Source: Deltaproteobacteria bacterium
GTDB lineage: Bacteria > Desulfobacterota > DSM-4660 > Desulfatiglandales > HGW-15
Assembly: GCA_016931115.1 (NCBI GenBank)
Contig: JAFGFM010000038.1
Coordinates: 21,800 to 85,799, forward strand
Length of the DNA stretch: 64,000 nucleotides
Direction of reading: 5' to 3'
This document shows positions 48,496-56,533 of this stretch, piece by piece. Within the stretch, counting starts at the first letter, position 1. Each line of letters begins with the position of its first letter. The position numbers and the translations under genes are program-made. The notes beneath the pieces are model-generated. The model saw nothing but the letters and a program-made list of their open reading frames with translations. It did not search any database and was not told the origin of the DNA.

Positions 48496-49230
48496 ATGAA
48501 AATAATATCAGCCATAATTGTTATTGTAGTTCTCACTACAGCGGCTCTTTTATATATGCATGGCTACTGGCATTTTAATTATCCGAGCAAAAATAAGTAT
48601 CCAGTAAGGGGTATTGATGTTTCTCATCATCAGGGTAAAATTGACTGGAAGAAGGTTAAGGAACAAGAGATACATTTTGCTTTTATAAAGGCCACAGAGG
48701 GAAGCAGCCATAAAGATACTAAATTTATTCAAAACTGGGGTGGTGCCACAAATGCAGGTTTAATAAAAGGCGCATATCACTATTTTTCATTCTGTAAACC
48801 AGGGATAGAACAGGCGCAAAATTATATAAATACTGTGCCGATAGACAGCAGTTCCTTACCCCCGGTTATCGACTTTGAATTTGTTGGCAATTGTAAGAAT
48901 AGACCTGAAAAGGATGCGATCGTTAAAGAGTTGTTATGGTTCATCAGAGAGGTGGAAGAAAAATATCATAAAACTCCTATAATATATGTCACCTATGATT
49001 CATATAATCATTTTTTAAAAGGAGAATCCCTCGATTACCCTATATGGATCAGAGATATATTTTCCCGACCCGACATGCCTGAAGGCAAAAACTGGACATT
49101 CTGGCAATATACAAATCGTGGAAGAGTAAAAGGTATAAATGGCCCCGTGGACTTAAATGTTTTTAATGATGTTAATTTATCTGATCAAATGATCGGAACA
49201 TGCTGTTCGGGGGATATTAAACACCCATAA
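48496..49230 (+). CDS. GH25-family lysozyme (muramidase)
   Basis: 'RGIDVSHHQGKIDWKKVKEQEIHFAFIKATEGSSHKDTKFIQNW...GAYHYFSF...PPVIDFEF...NWTFWQYTNRG'. Confidence 0.95.
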   Translation: MKIISAIIVIVVLTTAALLYMHGYWHFNYPSKNKYPVRGIDVSHHQGKIDWKKVKEQEIHFAFIKATEGSSHKDTKFIQNWGGATNAGLIKGAYHYFSFCKPGIEQAQNYINTVPIDSSSLPPVIDFEFVGNCKNRPEKDAIVKELLWFIREVEEKYHKTPIIYVTYDSYNHFLKGESLDYPIWIRDIFSRPDMPEGKNWTFWQYTNRGRVKGINGPVDLNVFNDVNLSDQMIGTCCSGDIKHP

Positions 49231-49425
49231 GGGTAAAGCCTTATTGCTAAACATTATCAACAAGTTCAATTGTGTGGCTTTACCTTTATTTTGAATTATC
49301 TTTTTGCATAATCTATGCAAGTCTTTTTATTGTATTAAAATTAATTTCATTTTGATAAAAAACAGAATGTAGACAGGTTGCTATTTTTACTTAAAGTCAT
49401 TTAATTTCATATTAAGGAAATAATA

Positions 49426-50049
49426 ATGAATCGATTTAAGACATTTCTTAAAAATACTATCATAGGCGGGCTTCTAGTTATGCTCCCGGCAGGGTTGCTT
49501 CTGCTTGTAATTTCCTGGATTTTCGGGCTTATACGCAGGGCCATAAGCCCTATAACTATTATTGTCATGGAAAAATCTCCTGCCCAGGGGATGGTCGCTG
49601 ATGTGCTTGTAATTGCGGTGCTTATCTTATTATGTTTCGCAGTAGGTGTTATTGTAAGGACAAAGGTCGGCAAATGGCTGCATACCTCGCTCGAGGCAAA
49701 TTTACTGGCAAAGGCCCCGGGATACAGGCTTATCAAGGAGACAATATTCCAGTTTCTGGGCAAAAAGAGGTCTCCATTTTCATCTGTTGCGCTGGTTCAA
49801 CTCTTTGACAGTGAGACCCTTGTAACAGCCTTTATTACTGATGAACATGAAGACACCGCCATCTGCACGGTATTTGTTCCCACAGGGCCTAACCCCACCT
49901 CAGGACTAATATATCATGTGCCCAAGGGTAAGGTTTATCCGGTCAAGGTATCTATTGAAGATGCCATGAGATCAATAATAAGCTGCGGGGCAGGCTCATC
50001 AACTATTGTTGCGGCCAGAAGATCATGCCTGAAAGATGATCCTCTGTAA
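49426..50049 (+). CDS. DUF502 family membrane protein
   Basis: 'KNTIIGGLLVMLPAGLLLLVISWIF', 'GKWLHTSLEANLLAKAPGYRLIKETIFQFLG', 'VFVPTGPNPTSGLIYHVPKGKVYPV'. Confidence 0.88.
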   Translation: MNRFKTFLKNTIIGGLLVMLPAGLLLLVISWIFGLIRRAISPITIIVMEKSPAQGMVADVLVIAVLILLCFAVGVIVRTKVGKWLHTSLEANLLAKAPGYRLIKETIFQFLGKKRSPFSSVALVQLFDSETLVTAFITDEHEDTAICTVFVPTGPNPTSGLIYHVPKGKVYPVKVSIEDAMRSIISCGAGSSTIVAARRSCLKDDPL

Positions 50050-50080
50050 TAAACAGACTTTTTATCACACAGGAGTTCAT

Positions 50081-51022
50081 ATGAAAGTACTATTCGGTCT
50101 AGGAAAAATATTGTTTATCGCTCTCCTTTTCATATCTTTTACAGCATCATGTGCTCATGTGGAGACAAAGGAAAATGTTGCTGATGTTAAAAAGGTAGGG
50201 TCGATCACCGAAAGTTATCTTGGTGAGGTAAGCGGAATAGCCATGTCCCTTTACAGAGAGGATGTGTTCTGGGTATTGAATGACAGCGGTAACAGCGCCT
50301 CTGTATATGCCATAAGAGAGGATGGAAAACCTGTGGGCATTGTAAATATTGAAGGGGTTACAAATAATGACTGGGAGGATATTGCCACCTTTGAGTTTGA
50401 AGGGAAGCCATATATAGTTATTGCCGATGTGGGGGATAATTTTGCCAAACGCAGCAAATGTTTTCTCTTTTTTATAGAGGAGCCTGATACAAATAAGATC
50501 AAAATGGGTGACCCTATCACCCTTAAGCCATCATGGAGCATCACCTTTACATATGAGGACGGCCCGCGTGACTGTGAATCGGTTGCAGTGGATACAGTAA
50601 CAGGTAAGATCCTGCTTTTAAGCAAAAGAGATACCCCCCCTGTGTTATATGAACTCCCACTGACAACTAAAACTGAAAAAAATTCTGTTGCAAAAAGGGT
50701 TACTGTAATAAAACCCCTGCCACAAAAGAGCCAGGGGATAAGTGATTTTTTAAGCATGTCCAATATGACGACCGCAATGGACATCTCTGCTGACGGCCTT
50801 AATGCGGTTGTTTTGACCTATGCAGGCGCTTACCTGTACCGGAAAGAAAAAGATGAAGAATGGGGCAAGGCATTTTCAGGTACCCCGGTGTATATTACCC
50901 TGCCTGTGATGCAACAGTCAGAATCCGTATGTTTTGGGAAGGATGCCTCAACCATATTTGTTACATCAGAGCAAACAGAGCAGCTCCCTTCCCCTTTGTA
51001 CAGGGTAGAGCTAAAGAAATAA
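50081..51022 (+). CDS. Lipoprotein, beta-propeller-like hypothetical
   Basis: Lipobox 'SFTASCAH'; 'EVSGIAMSLYREDVFWVLNDSGNSASVYAI...NDWEDIATFEFEGKPYIVIADVGDNFAKR'. Internal ATG at 50081 chosen. Confidence 0.75.
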   Translation: MKVLFGLGKILFIALLFISFTASCAHVETKENVADVKKVGSITESYLGEVSGIAMSLYREDVFWVLNDSGNSASVYAIREDGKPVGIVNIEGVTNNDWEDIATFEFEGKPYIVIADVGDNFAKRSKCFLFFIEEPDTNKIKMGDPITLKPSWSITFTYEDGPRDCESVAVDTVTGKILLLSKRDTPPVLYELPLTTKTEKNSVAKRVTVIKPLPQKSQGISDFLSMSNMTTAMDISADGLNAVVLTYAGAYLYRKEKDEEWGKAFSGTPVYITLPVMQQSESVCFGKDASTIFVTSEQTEQLPSPLYRVELKK

Positions 51023-51060
51023 AACTGTAGGGGCGAAAAATAATTTGCCCCTACAGTTTT
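51021..51060. repeat. 40-bp interrupted palindrome AAAACTGTAGGGGC-...-GCCCCTACAGTTTT
   Basis: 14-bp perfect arms around a 12-bp centre; immediately after the stop codon, so it may act as a terminator for convergent genes. Confidence 0.9.
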
Positions 51061-51110
51061 CACATTTCCTGTTCTTTTACAAAGTTGAGCCCTGTACCTA
51101 ACCGCTAGTG

Positions 51111-51533
51111 TTATGATGAAATTGCGCTTTCATTAATGACTATATCGGTTTTTGGGCAAACAGCATGGAGTAGTTCATTAAGTTTTTCAACACTGGGTAC
51201 TGACCGGCCTTGCTCATATCGGGCATATGAATTACGTGATTTTGTACCTAACCGGTTAGAAACCTGGGAAAGAGAAAGTCCACTTGTCTCACGCTTTCGT
51301 TGCAACAGTAAAGATATCATATATTTTGATTCAGATGACCCCACTTCAAAATTATCTTTTTCTGTTTTATATAGTTCGATATTGAAGCCCTCTTTATTAA
51401 CCATTGTTTTAAGCATATCAATGACCATCTCGTATGCCTCTTTTTTTGTTCTACCCTGTGTTATTAAATCGAGAATTGGTATTTCTGCCAGCCAATACTT
51501 ACCATTTTTATATACTTTCCCTGAAAATCTCAT
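51111..51533 (-). CDS. HicB-like antitoxin with C-terminal HTH
   Basis: 'GKVYKNGKYWLAEIPILDLITQGRTKKEAYEMVIDML' plus XRE-like 'GLSLSQVSNRLGTKSRNSYARYEQGRSVPSVEKLNELL'. Confidence 0.85.
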   Translation of the reverse strand: MRFSGKVYKNGKYWLAEIPILDLITQGRTKKEAYEMVIDMLKTMVNKEGFNIELYKTEKDNFEVGSSESKYMISLLLQRKRETSGLSLSQVSNRLGTKSRNSYARYEQGRSVPSVEKLNELLHAVCPKTDIVINESAISS

Positions 51534-51712
51534 TGTTGCACTCCCATTTTTGCTTTACGTAAAATCGAATGAGCCAATTTATCATTAATATCGTTATGTC
51601 TCGGAATGGGCTCCTGCCTGTGTCCATCTGTCCACACATCGTGGCTACCACCATGTCTAAGAAACCACCAGCCAAGCCTTTTCAGCTCATTCTCAAGTTT
51701 ATTCCTCTTCAT
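51530..51712 (-). CDS. HicA-like toxin
   Basis: 'MKRNKLENELKRLGWWFLRHGGSHDVWTDGHRQEPIPRHNDINDKLAHSILRKA'; 4-bp overlap with HicB. Confidence 0.88.
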   Translation of the reverse strand: MKRNKLENELKRLGWWFLRHGGSHDVWTDGHRQEPIPRHNDINDKLAHSILRKAKMGVQQ

Positions 51713-51813
51713 ATCGGCAACTGTACACCAATTTGTGTCCACTTTCAAGTGGACATTTCTAATTTCTTCAATACATTTATCTGCCCCAATTTACAGGCAA
51801 TCCGGGGTGTGCC

Positions 51814-52665
51814 TTATTTTATAATCCCCCATCTTTTAAACAGAAGGGTGTAGAATTTTGGTTGTTCGAAATCCGCCTGCATCAGTTTGGTTAAATGGAC
51901 ATACCCGAGCTTGATCTCATCATAGTGCCTCAACCCTTCCACCAGTATCCTGACTTTATCTTTTGTCAGCGAGAAAATAATTTTATTTTCATCAGTCAAT
52001 GCCCGCTCCTGTTCACCCGGATCAGGGATAGTAATCATATAGCTTTGTTTACCCTCAATTAGAGGAACCAGGGAATAGATACAGGAGTCTATTGGATCAA
52101 ATTCAGAGGTCACATGGACCCCTTCCTTGTATTTTATCGCCATCAGTATGTTTCTCAGCTGGGCGTTGTTTGAATAGATAAAAACCACATCCGGCTCAAA
52201 GGTGGTATTTCTCAGGGGCGCTGTGAGGCACCCGATATATTTTCCGGCTTCAAAGCATGGGAATGTCATATTCTTTGCCTGTTCAGGCTTTTCAAGAAAA
52301 TGGCCTAAGAATTTTGACCCCGTGCCGCCCAGGGCCTCCTTAATTTCCGGATCATCATCGAATTGAGGGTTATATAGGCCCCCTCTTTTGAAAAAGTCAG
52401 GCTGCTCGACCAGACCATAACCGATGACCGGGGCATAGCACCAGTGGTCTTCTTTCAGCATTGCCACAGTTCTGCCCTCGCGTCGTGTCAGCGAGAAGGC
52501 CTGACATTGAGCAATATGCTGATTGCGATCCCTTTTTGGTCTTACAGCCTCTGAAGGAATCTCTTCTTCCTTCTGGATCATTTTTACCGCAACAGTGAAA
52601 GAATCCAGCCTCAAAATATCTTCAATCTCTTTACCATAACCTCTGTATTTTTGAATTGCAGACAA
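51814..52665 (-). CDS. DUF169 family protein (no evident leader)
   Basis: 'AVKMIQKEEEIPSEAVRPKRDRNQHIAQCQAFSLTRREGRTVAMLKEDHWC', paralogous to 26161..27030. Confidence 0.85.
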   Translation of the reverse strand: MSAIQKYRGYGKEIEDILRLDSFTVAVKMIQKEEEIPSEAVRPKRDRNQHIAQCQAFSLTRREGRTVAMLKEDHWCYAPVIGYGLVEQPDFFKRGGLYNPQFDDDPEIKEALGGTGSKFLGHFLEKPEQAKNMTFPCFEAGKYIGCLTAPLRNTTFEPDVVFIYSNNAQLRNILMAIKYKEGVHVTSEFDPIDSCIYSLVPLIEGKQSYMITIPDPGEQERALTDENKIIFSLTKDKVRILVEGLRHYDEIKLGYVHLTKLMQADFEQPKFYTLLFKRWGIIK

Positions 52666-52770
52666 TTTTCAATTCTCCCTTTACTTACATGGTGGATTGA
52701 ATCCGGTTGTTCCTGGCATTGTTTTATCTTACTCATGCTGTTTTTATATATCAACTTATTTTGGCCCCAT

Positions 52771-52910
52771 GTGGGGCGAATAATTATTCGCCCCTACAGT
52801 TTTAAGGGCATCTTTCCTATAAGGTAGGAGAGGCTGTTAAGAATTTCTGCCTGATTTTACCTTCAAACACCCCATAGAAAAGGTGATAAAAAGGGGCAAC
52901 CCTCTACCAC
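52771..52910. repeat. Composite palindromic repeat (core GTGGGGCGAATAATTATTCGCCCCTAC plus tail), copy A
   Basis: Core plus tail 'tttcctataaggtaggagaggctgttaagaattt...acacccc', shared with the copies at 56216 and 59735. Confidence 0.8.
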
Positions 52911-52924
52911 CTATAATATTTCTA

Positions 52925-55849
52925 CTATTCTAAAAGCAGTGGTAACCAAGGCATACCATTTGATGGATGGGAAGATTTATCTTGGGGGTCTTTGCCTCTC
53001 CTGTATTCCGTCAGGTTATCAAATCCGTCTCCATCAGCATCAATCAATGCATCATTCAGCAATGGATTCAAACTATTTGATACTTCCCAACCATCAGGCA
53101 TTGCATCATCATCTGTATCGGCATCACAAGGATTTGTTTCACCCTCATCAACCACTCCATTATGGTTTGCATCTTCAACACCATCCAGGAGCCCATCATC
53201 ATCGGAGTCAGCATCAAGAGGATCAGTGCAGCCCAAAACCTCTATGCCGTCAGGAATCCCGTCTCCATCAGTATCAGTGTCACATGGATCGGTTTCACCG
53301 GTGTCAAATTCACCATTCTGATTGGCATCTTCAACACCATCCAGGATACCGTCGTCGTCAGAGTCGGCGTCATTTATGTCAGTGCAGTAGCCCTCTTCAA
53401 TCGTATCTGAAAGGCCGTCCTGATCAGTATCGGTGATAGTCCAGTTCAGTACTGTGCCGTCTGTTATACCATTATAACCGTCAACAGCAATCCGATAGGT
53501 CATACCAGCCGTAGCATTGAATGTTATTTGGCTTTGAGGACTTTCATAATCATTGTTTGAGGCAATAGAAGTCAGATCACTGACCACGCTGCCCGTATAG
53601 GCCGCTAATAGTGTATCGAAATCACTTCCGATTGTGTCAAAGGCAATAACGCCATCCGAAGTGGCGGTCCAGGACCACCACACTGAAACACCACCCTCTA
53701 TACCAGCGTGATTTGGTTCTCCTGTTTCAAAAGTCGCATTAACATTGCTTCCTGTTGCCTGGCCGCTTACACCGTTGATTGTGGTTGCAGACGAAAAATT
53801 GTCGTTTGACGGGGGGGTAGGGTTAGACCACACAACATGGTCTACCCAGCCACAATCTTCTCCCGATGAGCCAGAACCATCTTTGGTGTATGCCCATTTC
53901 AAAGCATGAGAGCCGGAGGTTATTGTAAAAGATTTAAAAGCCCAACTTGTTGTACCACTGATGGAATCAGCCTGTTCATCGTCTATGTAAAACCGTAAAT
54001 AGTCATACTCTTCCTCAGATGAAACCTGCCAGTAAAAACTGATTGTCCCGGGCCCGGACACGGTTGTTTCAAAATAGGTTTCCTGGCTGTCTTCAATATC
54101 GCCACTTTGAGCGGTATCTTCCCCGTCATGTGTTGTCGTTGTTTGATAAAACCACAACGCGTTACCACCACTGGACCAATCCATCGATGTGTTGTCCACG
54201 GCTTCTCCCAGTAGGATCGCATTATTATCTACCACCGGATCTGTTTCACCTGGATCAAATCGACCGTTATAATTGGTATCTTCTTCACCATCTTTTATTC
54301 CATCATTATCCGTGTCGTCATCCAGCGGATCGGTAATGGTAGTATGATCGGCATCTGTTATAAAGACGGATGTATCGGTGTCTGGACCGATATCCCCGGA
54401 GGTTACACCTAGCTCAGTACCGTCTTGAATACCATCGTCATCCGTATCTAAATCGCAGGCATTGGTCTCACCGGTATCAACTGCATAATTTTGATTCGCA
54501 TCTTCAACACCGTCCAGGATGCCGTCATTATCAGTGTCAGCGTCGTTGGGGTCTGTGCAGGTGACCTCTTCAAGCGCATCCCAAAGGCCGTCCTGATCAG
54601 TATCGGTGGGACTGATATCGGCAAGGAGGTTCAATCGCCATACCCAGTAGGGAACATCTACATATAAAGAGGTACCATTATTTCCAACCTGACCGACGCT
54701 GTTGGAACCGCACGTCCAGACTGTCCCGTCACTCTTCAGGAAGGCTGTGTTATTAACAAAAGATTCAATTTGAATAAACGGCCCTGTAATTAGAGACTCT
54801 TGAAAATTCGGTGTGGCATAAGGAAGATAGAGCAAGACATTCCCGTCCCCGAATTGCCCACGATAATTGAAGCCAACAAACCGGATCATACCCACGCCAT
54901 CCTTGATCATCGTTTGATCGCCACCAGCATCAACATCATCGATTCCGCTCAACTCGACTACCTGTGCCGGGAAATAGGATCTTTCATTCAAATACTCACC
55001 GTCGTAGCCATCCAGAACATACCCCTTGCCAAGCTGGCCATATTTATTCATGCCCCATGTCCACACCGTACCGTCGGCTTTAAGTGCGACATTATGGGCA
55101 CTGCCGGACTTAACTTTAAGGATATTTTCCATGCCTGTTGAGGTGATTTGACCTGGAGTTGTGTAGTAGCTGGAGGCGCCCCTTCCACATTGTTTTGCGG
55201 AGTTTGATCCCCAGGTCCAGACCGTACCGTCCCCCTTTCTGGCTACAACATGATCCACCCCAACGTCGATCTGCCTGATATCCTCAAACCCAGTTGATGT
55301 GGCTTGAACCGGAGAGTAACTTATTGTTATAGAGCCGTTACCGAGCTGGCCTTTGCTATTCCATCCCCACGCATAAACCGTTCCGTCCGCTTTGAGGCAG
55401 GCGGCAAATCCACCGTTAGTCCCGGCCACCTGGATGATATCGGTTAATCCTGGGATCTGAACAGGCTCATTTCTGGGTTCTGTATCGCCCAAACCGAGTT
55501 CACCATTGCCGTTAAACCCCCAGGCCCAAAGGGTGCCATCCGTTTTGATTGCATAGGTATTACTATTGCCGCCGGCAATGAACTTGACATCGGTAATATT
55601 AGCCTGTACCGGCGTAAGCACGGGATCAGCATAGTTTACACCGTTCCCCATTTGCCCCTCCGGCCCAGACCCCCAGGACCAGACGGTGCCATTGGATTTC
55701 AAAACTATGGTGTGACCATTGCCAAAAGCCACCATAGGGGTGACATCTTCAGCCGCAGCAAGGATTGGAAACATTAACCCAAGCATTAAAATTATTTGCA
55801 GTTCCAACATAAATTTCCATAGATACTTTTTCACCGCTTGTTTTCCCAT
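52925..55849 (-). CDS. Exported RCC1-repeat protein with Ca-binding thrombospondin-type-3-like repeats
   Basis: Repeated 'GTVWSWG...GQLGNG' RCC1 blades; 'DTDGDGIPDGIEVLGCTDPLDADSDDDGLLDGVEDANHNG' TSP3 repeats; signal peptide from Met at 55849. Confidence 0.9.
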   Translation of the reverse strand: MGKQAVKKYLWKFMLELQIILMLGLMFPILAAAEDVTPMVAFGNGHTIVLKSNGTVWSWGSGPEGQMGNGVNYADPVLTPVQANITDVKFIAGGNSNTYAIKTDGTLWAWGFNGNGELGLGDTEPRNEPVQIPGLTDIIQVAGTNGGFAACLKADGTVYAWGWNSKGQLGNGSITISYSPVQATSTGFEDIRQIDVGVDHVVARKGDGTVWTWGSNSAKQCGRGASSYYTTPGQITSTGMENILKVKSGSAHNVALKADGTVWTWGMNKYGQLGKGYVLDGYDGEYLNERSYFPAQVVELSGIDDVDAGGDQTMIKDGVGMIRFVGFNYRGQFGDGNVLLYLPYATPNFQESLITGPFIQIESFVNNTAFLKSDGTVWTCGSNSVGQVGNNGTSLYVDVPYWVWRLNLLADISPTDTDQDGLWDALEEVTCTDPNDADTDNDGILDGVEDANQNYAVDTGETNACDLDTDDDGIQDGTELGVTSGDIGPDTDTSVFITDADHTTITDPLDDDTDNDGIKDGEEDTNYNGRFDPGETDPVVDNNAILLGEAVDNTSMDWSSGGNALWFYQTTTTHDGEDTAQSGDIEDSQETYFETTVSGPGTISFYWQVSSEEEYDYLRFYIDDEQADSISGTTSWAFKSFTITSGSHALKWAYTKDGSGSSGEDCGWVDHVVWSNPTPPSNDNFSSATTINGVSGQATGSNVNATFETGEPNHAGIEGGVSVWWSWTATSDGVIAFDTIGSDFDTLLAAYTGSVVSDLTSIASNNDYESPQSQITFNATAGMTYRIAVDGYNGITDGTVLNWTITDTDQDGLSDTIEEGYCTDINDADSDDDGILDGVEDANQNGEFDTGETDPCDTDTDGDGIPDGIEVLGCTDPLDADSDDDGLLDGVEDANHNGVVDEGETNPCDADTDDDAMPDGWEVSNSLNPLLNDALIDADGDGFDNLTEYRRGKDPQDKSSHPSNGMPWLPLLLE

Positions 55850-56215
55850 AATGCACCTCAAAGCTATATTATTATGTGTATGAAAGATCCCCAACCCCGA
55901 CTGCGTCCAAAGTTCAAGATGAACCTCAGCAATGGGTTCCTGGAACAGAGGGCAAGATGAGGGAGGGCTACTTATTTATGCTACTTTTAAACGGTAGGAA
56001 ATATTACTATTTAGTGTCAATCCAGAAAGAGAAAAATTCTGGATGGACACTATTTAACACCATACCGTTTTTCTGAAATTAAAATAACATAGATAAAATA
56101 ATGCCGAAAAAGTCAATTAAAATTAGACTTATCAACCTCTGTTACTGGATCGTATCTGTTTGATACGAAGATAACCAGATAAGATAGTATCGGTTATTTT
56201 CTTTTCTTTACCCAT

Positions 56216-56320
56216 GCAGGGGCGAAAAATTTTTCGCCCCTACAGTTTCCCTATTGGGCAGGAAAGGCCATTAAGAATTAGATATCTGAATTTTCTTTCA
56301 TACACCCAGTAAAAAAGTAA
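56216..56320. repeat. Composite palindromic repeat, copy B
   Basis: 'GCAGGGGCGAAAAATTTTTCGCCCCTAC' plus 'agtttccctattgggcaggaaaggccattaagaatta...catacaccc'. Confidence 0.8.
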
Positions 56321-56533
56321 AACGATCAAAGATAATAACCTTTAATCGCCTCGCCAACCCCTTGGTTTACGATAAAACGCGATACAAAAATCCACTTGAC
56401 ACTCAAACATCACCCCCCTATACTTTTGAAGTTAAGAAGTAAATTTTTATGAATTCAATCGTTTTTCACTAGGAATTTCACCGCAGCAGCGTTGCCTGTT
56501 GGAAAGACATAATCTGAACATAGAGGAGAGAAT

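Noticed and set aside
52925-53420. Repetitive DNA that at first looked like a possible CRISPR or tandem array
   Set aside because: It is in-frame coding for degenerate Asp-rich TSP3-like repeats, with no conserved repeat/spacer structure.
52939-53436. His/Gln-rich 165-aa ORF opposite the TSP3 repeats
   Set aside because: Composition is a by-product of the Asp-rich repeat coding on the other strand.
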